Position numbers and translations under genes: made by a program. Positions 6,315 to 15,714 of a stretch of 64,000 nucleotides of DNA are shown in pieces. This DNA comes from Costertonia aggregata. Lineage in GTDB: Bacteria > Bacteroidota > Bacteroidia > Flavobacteriales > Flavobacteriaceae. Numbering within the stretch: the first letter of the stretch is position 1; every line of letters starts with the position of its first letter. Below the pieces are notes generated by a model, which was not told the DNA's origin, did not search any database, and saw only the letters and a program-made list of their open reading frames with translations. The stretch is taken from contig NZ_CP058595.1 in assembly GCF_013402795.1 (NCBI RefSeq), forward strand, positions 2,830,001 to 2,894,000, in the 5' to 3' direction.

Positions 6315-8501
6315 ATGTCCATGTCACGATTTGATGCTATCCGTAATAGCTACATTAGGAATACCATTTCAATTGAAGAAAAAGGGAGACGGTCAGAACT
6401 TTTTGCATCCCATGTCTTTAATGAGAAAAGAATGCTGCAATACCTTACCAAAGATGCCTTGAATAGCGTAAAGAGTGCAATTTTATCCGGAACCAAAATA
6501 GATAGGAAAATAGCCGATCAAGTTGCTGAGGCCATGAAAGGCTGGGCCATATCAATGGGCGCGACCCATTATACACACTGGTTTCAACCATTAACAGGTG
6601 CTACGGCAGAAAAACATGATGCCTTTTTTGACCTTTTGCCCGATGGTACCGCATTGGAAAAATTTGGTGGCGGTCAATTGGTACAACAAGAACCAGATGC
6701 ATCGAGCTTTCCCAGTGGTGGTATCAGAAATACGTTCGAAGCAAGGGGCTATACCGCTTGGGATCCAACCTCACCGGCTTTTATCTATGGTACAACATTA
6801 TGTGTTCCTACTATTTTTGTTTCTTATACCGGGGAAGCATTGGACAATAAGGCACCGCTTTTAAGGGCATTGCATGCTATGGATGAAGCGGCTACCGATG
6901 TTGCCAAATATTTTGATAAAACCGTAACAAAGGTTAATGCGACATTGGGTTGGGAACAAGAATATTTTTTGTTGGACAAGGCTTTGGCGCATTCAAGACA
7001 AGATATTTTGATGACGGGCCGCACCTTGATCGGCCACTCCGCAGCAAAAGGGCAACAACTGGACGACCATTATTTTGGGGTCATACCCAACCGGGCACTT
7101 AGTTTTATGAGCGACTTGGAAAAGGAATGTACCAAATTAGGTATTCCGGTCAAAACAAGACATAATGAGGTAGCCCCCAACCAATTTGAGTTAGCCCCGG
7201 TTTTTGAGGAGGCCAATTTGGCGGTAGACCATAATTTGCTGTTGATGGATGTAATGGATAAGATTGCGGACAAACATAATTTTAAGGTTCTCTTTCACGA
7301 AAAACCTTTCGCAGGCATAAATGGTTCGGGAAAACATAATAATTGGTCCCTAGCTACCGATACGGGCACTAATTTATTGAGCCCAGGTACTACACCTATG
7401 AAGAACCTTCAATTTTTGACCTTTTTTATCAATACCATAAAAGCGGTAGATACGTATGAGGAGTTGTTGCGTTCCTCAATAGCATCGGCTAGTAACGACC
7501 ACAGACTGGGTGCCAATGAAGCCCCACCAGCCATATTGTCGATATTTATAGGCACACAATTAAGTGCTGTTTTGGACGAGCTGGAAGGCGTCTCAAAAGG
7601 AAAGCTTTCCCCTGAGGAAAAAACGGAGCTAAAGTTGAACGTAGTAGGTAAAATACCTGAAATATTGCTAGACAATACCGATCGTAACCGTACATCTCCC
7701 TTTGCCTTTACGGGCAACAAGTTCGAGATGAGAGGGGTCGGCTCAAAAATTAATTGTGCCAAGCCCATGACGGTTTTAAATACCATTGTTGCCAAGCAGC
7801 TCAGAAGTTTCAAAAAAGAGGTAGATACGTTGATTGACAAGAAGAGCCTCAAAAAGGACGAGGCTATCTTTAATGTACTCAGGGAATATATAAAAACATC
7901 AAAGCGTATACGCTTTGACGGCGATGGGTATAGTGATGAATGGGAAAAGGAGGCCAAAAGAAGAAAACTCAGCAATAACAAGGCAACACCTGAAGCATTA
8001 CAAATACTAACATCAAAGGAAACCGTTGCCCTTTTCAAGGAAATGGACGTAATGAGCGAAACCGAGATAAAGGCACGCCAGGAGGTCGAGCTGGAAGCTT
8101 ATATTCTTCATCTTCAAATAGAAGGTAGGGTCTTTGGGGAACTTATTTATAACCACATTTTACCTGCGGTAATCAACTATCAGAATACATTGATAAAGAA
8201 CGTAATGGGACTGAAGGAGATATACGGTGCGGCCCATAAGAATTTAACTGAGGGACAGCTAGGTATCTTGGAAGAAATCGCTGAACATCTTACCGAGGTA
8301 AAGAAAAAAACAGATGCCATGATCCTTACCAGGAAAAAGGCAAATACCTTAAAAGATATCAATGCAAAGGCGAACGCTTACTGCGAAAATGTTAAGCCCT
8401 ATTTTGACGAAATACGCTACCATTGCGACAAGTTGGAGCTTCTTGTTGACGATGCGGTTTGGCCATTGACGAAATACAGGGAGCTATTGTTTATCAAATA
8501 A
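6315..8501 (+). CDS. glnN: glutamine synthetase type III (GlnN)
   Basis: 728 residues, typical of the large type III class found in Bacteroidota and cyanobacteria. Same reaction as GlnII. Class signatures seen: HNEVAPNQFELAP, EEANLAVDHN, GSGKHNNWS, and RLGANEAPPAI; the long helical C-terminal extension is present. An ATG two codons downstream (6321) is an equally good start. Adjacent divergent glnII gives two ammonia-assimilating synthetases under a common intergenic region with likely nitrogen-responsive operators. Confidence 0.97.
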   Translation: MSMSRFDAIRNSYIRNTISIEEKGRRSELFASHVFNEKRMLQYLTKDALNSVKSAILSGTKIDRKIADQVAEAMKGWAISMGATHYTHWFQPLTGATAEKHDAFFDLLPDGTALEKFGGGQLVQQEPDASSFPSGGIRNTFEARGYTAWDPTSPAFIYGTTLCVPTIFVSYTGEALDNKAPLLRALHAMDEAATDVAKYFDKTVTKVNATLGWEQEYFLLDKALAHSRQDILMTGRTLIGHSAAKGQQLDDHYFGVIPNRALSFMSDLEKECTKLGIPVKTRHNEVAPNQFELAPVFEEANLAVDHNLLLMDVMDKIADKHNFKVLFHEKPFAGINGSGKHNNWSLATDTGTNLLSPGTTPMKNLQFLTFFINTIKAVDTYEELLRSSIASASNDHRLGANEAPPAILSIFIGTQLSAVLDELEGVSKGKLSPEEKTELKLNVVGKIPEILLDNTDRNRTSPFAFTGNKFEMRGVGSKINCAKPMTVLNTIVAKQLRSFKKEVDTLIDKKSLKKDEAIFNVLREYIKTSKRIRFDGDGYSDEWEKEAKRRKLSNNKATPEALQILTSKETVALFKEMDVMSETEIKARQEVELEAYILHLQIEGRVFGELIYNHILPAVINYQNTLIKNVMGLKEIYGAAHKNLTEGQLGILEEIAEHLTEVKKKTDAMILTRKKANTLKDINAKANAYCENVKPYFDEIRYHCDKLELLVDDAVWPLTKYRELLFIK

Positions 8502-8581
8502 TACAGTTTGTTTTTTGTAAGATTCATTGTCTTTCACGAACTAAAGGCTGAACATATTCGGTACTTTAAACGAACGGCATT

Positions 8582-9409
8582 ATGACAAGGTTGCTATATA
8601 TTTGTATTTTTCTTTATACTGCAGTGGTTTTCTCGCAAGGCGCATGGACTAGGGCCAATAAGGAAGTGTACTCGCAATTATCTTTCAACAGTATAACATA
8701 CTCAAACATTTTTGGAAATCCTGATTACGACACAGAGCGAAAAATATCCGATAATACCTTGCAGCTTTATACCGAATACGGAGTGTCCAATAAGACAACA
8801 TTGATTTTTAATCTACCCTTAAAGCTTTTAAATGCGGGTAATACACTTGAAAATAATACACCCATCACTTCGGAAGGCTCAGAAAATACACTTGGTAACA
8901 TTACCTTAGGAGTAAAATATCAACTTTACAAAAAGAATTGGGTGGTTTCCGGGCAATTGAATGTGGAAACGAATACGGGTACTTTTTTCCAAGAATCGGG
9001 TTTACGAAGTGGTTATGATACTTGGACCTTGGTCCCGAGAATAAATATAGGTAGAAGTTTTGATGGTTTTTACATACAAGGTTATACGGGTGTTGATGTG
9101 CGATTTAATGATTATAGCTCAAACTTGAGGGTTGGAGCTGAAATAGGGGCCACACCAATAAAAAAATTATGGACAATAGGCTTCTTGGATTTTTCTTCCT
9201 CATTTAAAAACGGTGCGATAGTCTTACCGGTAGAAAACGTACTTACCGGCCTTTATGTGAACGATCAAGAATATTTTGCATACGGATTAAAACTTATCTA
9301 TGAAGCATCGAACACATTTGGATTTTTGGCAAATTATGCTGGTGCACTTTCGGGCACCAATGTGCCCAAGAGCGGGGTTTTGGGTATAGGTCTTTACCAC
9401 AAATTTTAA
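8582..9409 (+). CDS. outer-membrane beta-barrel protein, unrecognised family
   Basis: 275 residues with an N-terminal signal peptide (cleavage expected after VVFSQ, about residue 19). The mature part is made of alternating hydrophobic/polar strands rich in Gly, Asn and Tyr, and the chain ends in an aromatic residue (LYHKF), as outer-membrane barrels do. No specific family recognised; it recalls broad putative OM transport proteins. It precedes purM on the same strand by 93 bases without obvious functional link. Confidence 0.75.
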   Translation: MTRLLYICIFLYTAVVFSQGAWTRANKEVYSQLSFNSITYSNIFGNPDYDTERKISDNTLQLYTEYGVSNKTTLIFNLPLKLLNAGNTLENNTPITSEGSENTLGNITLGVKYQLYKKNWVVSGQLNVETNTGTFFQESGLRSGYDTWTLVPRINIGRSFDGFYIQGYTGVDVRFNDYSSNLRVGAEIGATPIKKLWTIGFLDFSSSFKNGAIVLPVENVLTGLYVNDQEYFAYGLKLIYEASNTFGFLANYAGALSGTNVPKSGVLGIGLYHKF

Positions 9410-9502
9410 AGTATTTTCAAAGTTTAAGGTTTATGCAACAAAATGGGCGATATTACTATGGCTTTGGATAGATTGCCTTATTTTTAGCGTAAATTTCAAG
9501 AA

Positions 9503-10681
9503 ATGGATTCCAGTACCGGCGAAAGATATGATCAAAGGGGTGTCTCTGCCTCAAAAGAGGATGTTCATAATGCTATTAAAAATATAGATAAAGGTTTGTT
9601 CCCAAAGGCATTCTGTAAAATAGTCCCTGATTATCTCACCAATGATGAAGAGTATTGTTTGGTCATGCATGCTGATGGGGCGGGCACAAAATCTTCCTTG
9701 GCCTACATGTATTGGAAAGAAACCGGTGACCTTTCCGTTTGGAAAGGCATTGCCCAAGATGCTTTGATAATGAATGTTGATGATCTTATCTGCGTAGGGG
9801 CGACCAACGACATCATGCTGTCAAGTACGATCGGCCGTAATAAAAACCTGATACCGGGAGAAGTACTTTCTGCTATAATCAATGGTACCGAAGAGTTGAT
9901 TGCAGATTTAAAAAAGCATGGGATTACGATTCATTCCACGGGAGGCGAGACTGCTGATGTTGGCGATTTGGTGCGTACCATAATCGTAGATTCAACGGTA
10001 ACTGCGCGATTAAAACGAAAAGACGTCATTAACAATGCCAATATTGCGGATGGCGACGTAATCGTTGGGTTGGCATCGTATGGGCAGGCTACGTACGAAA
10101 GTGAATATAATGGCGGTATGGGCAGTAATGGCCTAACTTCTGCCAGACACGATGTGTTCGCAAAATATCTAGCGGAGGCATACCCAGAAAGTTATGATGC
10201 TTCGGTGCCCGATGAACTCGTCTATTCTGGAAATACGAGACTTACCGATAAGGTTCCTGACTCTCCTATCGACGCAGGTAAACTGGTACTATCACCAACA
10301 CGCACCTATGCACCTGTGGTAAAACAGATCTTGTCAAAGTACGGTTCAGGGGATATACATGGCATGGTACATTGTAGTGGTGGGGCCCAGACCAAAATCC
10401 TTCATTTTATAGATGACCTGCATATCATAAAAGACAATATGTTTCCTATTCCTCCACTTTTTAAGTTGATACAGGAACAGTCCAACACCAATTGGGAAGA
10501 GATGTACAAAGTCTTTAACTGTGGACATAGGTTGGAATTGTACGTGAACGATTCCATAGCCGATGACCTTATCGCAATTTCAGCGTCTTTTGGGGTAGAG
10601 GCTAAGATAATTGGTAGGGTTAAGGGTGCGGTTTCAAAAAAACTGACCATTTCTAGCGAATTTGGTGTTTTTGAATATTAG
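9503..10681 (+). CDS. purM: phosphoribosylformylglycinamidine cyclo-ligase (AIR synthetase)
   Basis: 392 residues, the longer Bacteroidota form (E. coli enzyme about 345). Catalyses ATP-dependent ring closure of FGAM to AIR, fifth step of purine synthesis. Seen: HADGAGTKSSLA, DALIMNVDDLICVGA, HSTGGETADVGD and VIVGLASYGQATYESEYNGGMGSNGL, and a C-terminal HGMVHCSGGAQTKIL segment. Start ATG 9503 is supported by the conserved RYDQRGVSASKEDV beginning. Stands alone; no other pur gene adjacent. Confidence 0.95.
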   Translation: MDSSTGERYDQRGVSASKEDVHNAIKNIDKGLFPKAFCKIVPDYLTNDEEYCLVMHADGAGTKSSLAYMYWKETGDLSVWKGIAQDALIMNVDDLICVGATNDIMLSSTIGRNKNLIPGEVLSAIINGTEELIADLKKHGITIHSTGGETADVGDLVRTIIVDSTVTARLKRKDVINNANIADGDVIVGLASYGQATYESEYNGGMGSNGLTSARHDVFAKYLAEAYPESYDASVPDELVYSGNTRLTDKVPDSPIDAGKLVLSPTRTYAPVVKQILSKYGSGDIHGMVHCSGGAQTKILHFIDDLHIIKDNMFPIPPLFKLIQEQSNTNWEEMYKVFNCGHRLELYVNDSIADDLIAISASFGVEAKIIGRVKGAVSKKLTISSEFGVFEY

Positions 10682-10852
10682 AATAATCTTATTGCAAGAA
10701 TCTTTCGTAAATAGTGTTAAATTGTAGCATATGTATCACTTGTACAATTTTTAAATCGTTTTTTATCGAATAAGGGTGTAAAGTTCTTGGTGTTATTGCA
10801 TTGGGCATACGAATACATTTTTTAAAACGTTGTTTTAATATAAACAAAAGCT

Positions 10853-11323
10853 ATGGAAAGAAAGCAATTTTTAAGAAGCCTGGGAGCAGGTGCTGCATTT
10901 GCCCTAATTTTCCCGTGTACACAATCGTGTTCCAAAAGCGATGGTGGAGACGATGTTCCGGAAGGAGACAGAAAAGAAATTCCATCGGGGGTTGATTTTA
11001 CGATAGATCTTACCGCTAATGAAGCAGCTCCTTTGGCCAACAACGGTGGTTTTATATTGGTAAAATCCAATGTGAGTCCTAGCTTGACCGATATAGTCGT
11101 AGCTAAAAACCTAGAAGGCAATTTTGTGGCCGCCAGCCAAATATGTAGCCATCAACAAACAGATAATGTTCGGTTTAGAAGTGAAGACGGCGGTATTTTT
11201 AATTGTTCTACACATGGCGCCCGGTTTGATCAAAATGGCAACCCCTTGAATTCTATTACCAACAACCCTTTGAAAATATTTAATACAGCGTTATCTGGGG
11301 ATATCTTACGCATATTTGAATAG
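10853..11323 (+). CDS. Rieske [2Fe-2S] lipoprotein
   Basis: 156 residues. N terminus carries an Arg-Lys stretch and hydrophobic helix ending near Cys22/Cys26 (TQSC lipobox), so export and lipid anchoring are likely. The Rieske cluster ligands are complete: C98-S-H100 and C118-S-T-H121 followed by GARFDQNG, the short soluble (ferredoxin-like) Rieske fold. Single-electron carrier in the envelope. First gene of a same-strand series Rieske - thioredoxin-like - ApbE - DUF4266 - DUF3570, 23 bases ahead of the thioredoxin gene, so probably an envelope redox pathway. Partner and substrate unknown. Confidence 0.9.
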   Translation: MERKQFLRSLGAGAAFALIFPCTQSCSKSDGGDDVPEGDRKEIPSGVDFTIDLTANEAAPLANNGGFILVKSNVSPSLTDIVVAKNLEGNFVAASQICSHQQTDNVRFRSEDGGIFNCSTHGARFDQNGNPLNSITNNPLKIFNTALSGDILRIFE

Positions 11324-11346
11324 CTAACTTTGTTCCCCTGTACTAT

Positions 11347-11781
11347 ATGAAAAGTATTGTATTGATTGTTTCACTTTGTTTTTCCATGGTCCTTTTGGGC
11401 CAAGACTGGGAAAATAGCTATTCGGATGCACTTACAACGTCAAGGGAAAGTGATAAGCCCATCGTTTTGGTTTTTTCTGGTTCTGATTGGTGTGCACCCT
11501 GCATAAAGTTAGACCAAGAAATATGGCGATCGCAGGATTTTTTGGAATATTCAAAAGATAATTATGTTTTGTATAGGGCCGACTTTCCACGAAAAAAGAA
11601 AAATACAATTGCCGAAAACCTTAAACGAGCCAATGCAAAATTAGCTGAGAGCTATAACCCTAAAGGATTTTTTCCGCTTGTGGTAGTTTTGGATAAAAAT
11701 GAAAAGGTCTTGGGAAAGACCGGATATAAAAAACTAAATCCGAACGAATACATAGCACTCCTAAATTCTTTTGTCGAGTGA
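11347..11781 (+). CDS. secreted thioredoxin-like protein
   Basis: 144 residues with a signal peptide (cleavage after LLGQ, residue 19). Thioredoxin fold of the DUF255/thioredoxin_7 kind: VLVFSGSDWCAPCIKL with active-site CAPC (Cys49, Cys52), later cis-Pro region FPLVVVLD. Periplasmic disulfide exchange or reduction is the family role. Its TGA stop overlaps the GTG start of apbE by 4 bases, indicating translational coupling, and places it in the ApbE/DUF4266/DUF3570 cluster. Confidence 0.9.
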   Translation: MKSIVLIVSLCFSMVLLGQDWENSYSDALTTSRESDKPIVLVFSGSDWCAPCIKLDQEIWRSQDFLEYSKDNYVLYRADFPRKKKNTIAENLKRANAKLAESYNPKGFFPLVVVLDKNEKVLGKTGYKKLNPNEYIALLNSFVE

Positions 11782-12773
11782 AATACTTATCATCGTTCAT
11801 TATGGTTTTGTTCTTTTGTTTTGTTCACGGTCAAGAACAAAAGAATATTACCGTACACAAAATAATGAAATTGATGGGTAGCAGGTTCGAGATTACCGTG
11901 ATCGCCCCCAATGAAGAAATAGGCTACATCAACATTGATGAAGCCGTTGCCGAAATTACGCGTATCGAGAAAATGATTTCGTCCTGGGACGAGGATTCCG
12001 AGACATCGCTCATCAATAAAAATGCGGGCATAAAGCCGGTGAAGGTAAGTAAGGAGCTTTTTATGCTATTGCAACGCGCTAGGCAGATATCAGAAATCAC
12101 CGATGGTGCTTTTGATGTTACTTACGCCTCTATGGATGCGGTCTGGAAGTTTGACGGCTCCATGAAATATCCACCTACCGAGTCGGAAATAAAAAAATCG
12201 GTCAGTAAGGTTGGTTATGAAGATATGATTTTAGACCCCGTAGCCAATACTGTTTTTTTGAGAAAAAAGGGTATGAAAATAGGTTTGGGCGGTATTGGTA
12301 AGGGGTATGCAGCGGACAAAGCGAAAGAGTTTCTTATTTCAAAACAAGTAGAGGGGGGTATCATCAACGCAGGTGGTGACTTGACTACCTGGGGCACTAA
12401 AGTAACCGGGGAAAAATGGCTGATAGGCATCGCAAATCCTTTGAGTAAGGATAAAATGTTTTCGTGGCTTCCGGTCGTTGAATCATCGGTGGCCACGTCG
12501 GGGAATTATGAAAAATTCGTCGTATTTAATGGGGAAAAATATACGCATGTTATTGATCCAAGAACAGGCTACCCGTCCTCAGGTATAAAATCGGTCTCTA
12601 TTTTCGCAAAAAGTGCCGAATTGTGTGATGCTCTTGCGACCGCAGTATTTATTATGGGAAAGGAAACCGGCCTATCTTTGGTAAATCAGTTGGGCGGTAC
12701 CGAGGTGATCATTGTAGATTCGGATAATAAGTTTCATAAAAGCAGCGGTATCTTGTTTGATAGCGATCCTTGA
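11778..12773 (+). CDS. apbE: FAD:protein FMN transferase (ApbE)
   Basis: 331 residues, GTG start overlapping the upstream stop; signal peptide ending about residue 18 (VHGQ). ApbE enzymes use FAD to attach FMN covalently to Thr/Ser of exported proteins, with Mg2+. Family marks seen: KLMGSRFEI near the N terminus, ISSWDEDSETSLIN, GGIGKGYAADKA, IINAGGDLTTWG, VATSGNYE, and HVIDPRTGYP. No protein within this operon shows an obvious DxxTGAT acceptor; the DUF2271 protein at 61712-62203 does and is a plausible client. Confidence 0.96.
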   Translation: MKYLSSFIMVLFFCFVHGQEQKNITVHKIMKLMGSRFEITVIAPNEEIGYINIDEAVAEITRIEKMISSWDEDSETSLINKNAGIKPVKVSKELFMLLQRARQISEITDGAFDVTYASMDAVWKFDGSMKYPPTESEIKKSVSKVGYEDMILDPVANTVFLRKKGMKIGLGGIGKGYAADKAKEFLISKQVEGGIINAGGDLTTWGTKVTGEKWLIGIANPLSKDKMFSWLPVVESSVATSGNYEKFVVFNGEKYTHVIDPRTGYPSSGIKSVSIFAKSAELCDALATAVFIMGKETGLSLVNQLGGTEVIIVDSDNKFHKSSGILFDSDP

Positions 12774-12820
12774 TAAGCTGCCCTTAGTTGATATCTCTTA
12801 AAAATTATTACCTTACCGTT

Positions 12821-13030
12821 ATGAAAAAGATAGGTATGCTGTTTTTGTTTTTTGTCTCTTTCACTTCGTGTGTGGCGGTAAAAGAATATGAAAAAGTATA
12901 TATTAATGATGAGGAAATGCGACTGAGCGCAAGAGGCAGTGAACGTTTTGAAACCAATTTCCAGATTTACCGAGAAGCAGCTGCAGGGGCTAATGGCGGT
13001 AAGACGGGAGGCGGTTGCGGTTGTAATTGA
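12821..13030 (+). CDS. DUF4266 small lipoprotein with GGGCGCN tail
   Basis: 69 residues from ATG 12821. Signal ends in SFTSC with anchor Cys17; the mature 52 residues include MRLSARGSERFETN and a Gly-rich C terminus KTGGGCGCN with Cys66 and Cys68. The exact C-terminal GGGCGCN is characteristic of the DUF4266 family, commonly next to DUF3570 and ApbE genes. The paired Cys near the free C terminus could bind metal, form a disulfide handled by the thioredoxin-like neighbour, or be modified; none is shown. Function unknown. Confidence 0.85.
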   Translation: MKKIGMLFLFFVSFTSCVAVKEYEKVYINDEEMRLSARGSERFETNFQIYREAAAGANGGKTGGGCGCN

Positions 13031-13236
13031 CCGATATTTTCTTTATTAGTGGAGTACAGAGGAAATGTTGTCCGAAATTGTCCAGTGCGAAATTAAATAC
13101 GTTATGCAGTAAATTAAACTGAGTTTCAAACCTGTATTTTTGAATTGCTCACCTTGATCTGTTCAAGAATGTTTTTATTGGAGTGAGCCTCAAAATATCA
13201 AAACTATCCGTTTTAGAACCCTAAAAACCACCAATT
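13031..13236. other. gap between DUF4266 and DUF3570 genes
   Basis: About 200 bases, unusually long for this otherwise tight cluster. The only structure seen is a weak inverted repeat GCTCAC (13147-13152) / GTGAGC (13183-13188) with a 30-base loop. It also contains the unclear start of the DUF3570 gene. No coding frame recognised. Confidence 0.5.
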
Positions 13237-14508
13237 CTGAAAAGCCTGATTCTTCTGTTTTTATTTTCTTGTATCACTTTTGCACAAAACGATAGTTCTT
13301 ACAAAAAGCGTGTTTTGGAAAGCGCCGAGGTAGATGTATTGTTCAGTTATTATGGTCAGAACGGACAAAATGCAGCGGTTACGGGCGGGGAGGGTACCGA
13401 GGAGCTTACCGACGCTACATCAACGATTGTAGTACGTTTGCCCATGGGCGAGGATGGCATACTGACCGTAGATGCCGGGATATCGGCTTATACATCGGCT
13501 TCGTCCAGTAATGTAAACCCTCTAGATGGCAATCCCGATAACCCAGTGAGTCCTTTTAGTGCATCCTCAGGGGCCTCTAGGCAAGATGTCCTGTCTTATG
13601 TAAACCCTACCTACGAACATTTTTCGGAGAATAGAAACTCCATTTACACGGCTAATCTCTACATTTCTTCGGAGTATGATTATTTTTCATTTGGTTTTGG
13701 GGCGGGATATTCCCTTTTGTTTAATGAAAAGAACACCGAAATCAGCATAAAAGGACAGGTGTATTTGGATAAATGGAATTCGCAATATCCCATTGAGCTC
13801 AGAGGGTCCTTCTTTGATGACCGTATTACGGGAATTGGCACGTACGATCCAAACTTTACGGCGTTTGAAAACGAAACCAGAAATTCATATGCCCTTTCGC
13901 TTGGCATATCGCAAATATTGGGTGAGAAAATACAAGGCTCTGTTTTTATGGATGTTGTTTCGCAGAACGGCTTGTTGAGCACTCCGTTTCAAAGGGTCTA
14001 TTTTGGTGATGTAAATGACTTTTTCATTAACGAATTTCAGTTGGCCGATGACGTTGAGCGACTTCCGGACAGTAGGCTAAAAATACCATTGGGCGGTCGG
14101 CTTAACTTTTATTTGAACGATACCTTTGTTCTGCGAACTTATTACAGATTTTATGCCGATGATTGGGGAATAACCTCACATACCGCAAATTTGGAAGTTC
14201 CCATTAAGTTGAACGATAAGTTTACGATATACCCCAACTATAGATATTATACACAAACTGCGGCGGATTATTTTTATGAAAAGGAAGATGCCCTTTCTTC
14301 ATTTGATTTTTATACATCCGACTATGATTTATCTGAATTTAATGCACACCAATACGGATTGGGATTCAAATACAGGGATATCTTCACCAAGGCCAAAGTT
14401 TTTTTTCTTGGCTTAAAGACTATCGATTTGCGATTCAATACCTATAACAGGAATGATGGTCTGGATGCTTACATAGTTACGTTGGGCACTACTTTTGTCA
14501 GCTTTTGA
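13237..14508 (+). CDS. DUF3570 outer-membrane protein, non-ATG start
   Basis: About 423 residues. A clear signal peptide (LKSLILLFLFSCITFAQ) is encoded just before the first standard start codon (TTG 13315), so translation must begin upstream; the only candidates after the in-frame TAA at 13222 are ATT 13234 and CTG 13237. The mature chain is long and strand-rich (DUF3570 family), consistent with an outer-membrane barrel: SYYGQNGQNAAVTGGEGTEEL near the start, ending in GTTFVSF. Neighbouring DUF4266, ApbE and thioredoxin-like genes are its regular companions. Role unknown. The start is uncertain. Confidence 0.8.
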   Translation: MKSLILLFLFSCITFAQNDSSYKKRVLESAEVDVLFSYYGQNGQNAAVTGGEGTEELTDATSTIVVRLPMGEDGILTVDAGISAYTSASSSNVNPLDGNPDNPVSPFSASSGASRQDVLSYVNPTYEHFSENRNSIYTANLYISSEYDYFSFGFGAGYSLLFNEKNTEISIKGQVYLDKWNSQYPIELRGSFFDDRITGIGTYDPNFTAFENETRNSYALSLGISQILGEKIQGSVFMDVVSQNGLLSTPFQRVYFGDVNDFFINEFQLADDVERLPDSRLKIPLGGRLNFYLNDTFVLRTYYRFYADDWGITSHTANLEVPIKLNDKFTIYPNYRYYTQTAADYFYEKEDALSSFDFYTSDYDLSEFNAHQYGLGFKYRDIFTKAKVFFLGLKTIDLRFNTYNRNDGLDAYIVTLGTTFVSF

Positions 14509-14620
14509 AGTATTTTGATCGTACAGTCGTTATTTTAATTTTGCCGACCGATTGTTTTAAGGGCGGATATTTTAAATCTACAAATTATCGTAAATTCGCA
14601 ATCCAAGAGTAGGATGACTT

Positions 14621-15697
14621 ATGATTGATAAATTAAACATTGTAAAACAACGTTTTGATGAGGTTTCTGACCTGATTATACAGCCCGATATTATATCAGA
14701 TCAAAAACGTTATGTGCAATTGACCAAGGAATATAGCGACCTCAAAGAACTGGTGGCCAAGCGTGACCAGTATGTAGAGCTTACCGATAATATTGAAGAA
14801 GCCGAAGAAATAATCTCCGACGGTAGCGATGCCGAAATGTTGGAAATGGCCAAGATGCAACTGGAAGAGGCCAAGGCCGAACTGCCCAAATTGGAAGAGG
14901 AGATAAAATTGATGCTCATACCCAAAGATCCCGAAGACGCTAAAGATGTGGTAGTCGAAATCAGGGCCGGAACAGGTGGCGACGAAGCCAGTATTTTTGC
15001 TGGCGACCTATTTAGGATGTATACCAAATACTGTGAATCCAAAGGATGGAAAACCAATGTTATCGATTTAAGCGAAGGTACCAGTGGCGGCTTCAAGGAG
15101 ATTCAATTTGAGGTTACCGGACAGGACGTTTACGGTACCCTAAAGTTCGAGGCTGGTGTACATCGCGTACAACGTGTACCTCAGACCGAGACACAGGGTA
15201 GGGTACATACAAGTGCTGCAACGGTCATGGTTTTACCGGAAGCCGAGGACTTTGATGTTCAGATAGACCCAAAAGACGTACGTATCGATTTCTTTTGTTC
15301 CTCGGGTCCAGGCGGTCAATCGGTAAACACTACATATTCCGCAGTACGGTTGACCCATATCCCCACGGGTCTGGTCGCACAGTGCCAAGACCAGAAATCG
15401 CAGCACAAGAATAAGGATAAGGCCTTTAAGGTATTGCGTTCCCGTTTGTATGATTTGGAATTGGCCAAAAAGCAGGAAGAAGATGCCGCCAAACGTAATT
15501 CACAGGTAAGTAGCGGCGACCGTTCCGCAAAAATTAGGACATACAACTACCCTCAGGGCAGGGTTACCGATCACCGTATAGGGCTGACTTTGTATGATCT
15601 GCAGAATATAATTGATGGTGATGTTCAAAAAATCATCGATGAATTGAGTTTGGTCGAAAATACCGAAAAACTGAAAGAAGCTTCTGAGATATTTTAA
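14621..15697 (+). CDS. prfA: peptide chain release factor 1
   Basis: 358 residues, usual length. Recognises UAA/UAG stop codons on the ribosome and triggers peptide release. The GGQ motif that enters the peptidyl transferase centre is at residues 231-233 ([12 protein letters not shown]), and [16 protein letters not shown] and HRVQRVP are typical of class I release factors of the RF1 type; no RF2 frameshift region is present. It lies alone, 86 bases ahead of pyrF, separated by a REP-like inverted repeat. Confidence 0.97.
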   Translation: MIDKLNIVKQRFDEVSDLIIQPDIISDQKRYVQLTKEYSDLKELVAKRDQYVELTDNIEEAEEIISDGSDAEMLEMAKMQLEEAKAELPKLEEEIKLMLIPKDPEDAKDVVVEIRAGTGGDEASIFAGDLFRMYTKYCESKGWKTNVIDLSEGTSGGFKEIQFEVTGQDVYGTLKFEAGVHRVQRVPQTETQGRVHTSAATVMVLPEAEDFDVQIDPKDVRIDFFCSSGPGGQSVNTTYSAVRLTHIPTGLVAQCQDQKSQHKNKDKAFKVLRSRLYDLELAKKQEEDAAKRNSQVSSGDRSAKIRTYNYPQGRVTDHRIGLTLYDLQNIIDGDVQKIIDELSLVENTEKLKEASEIF

Positions 15698-15714
15698 ACG
15701 ATATTTTGTCCTTT

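Noticed and set aside
7409-8038. Long open frame antisense to glnN
   Set aside because: Mirrors the codon pattern of the glutamine synthetase on the plus strand; low-complexity Ser/Leu-rich product, no motif.
13147-13188. Riboswitch-like fold before the DUF3570 gene
   Set aside because: Only a 6-base stem with a 30-base loop; too weak to call a structured RNA.
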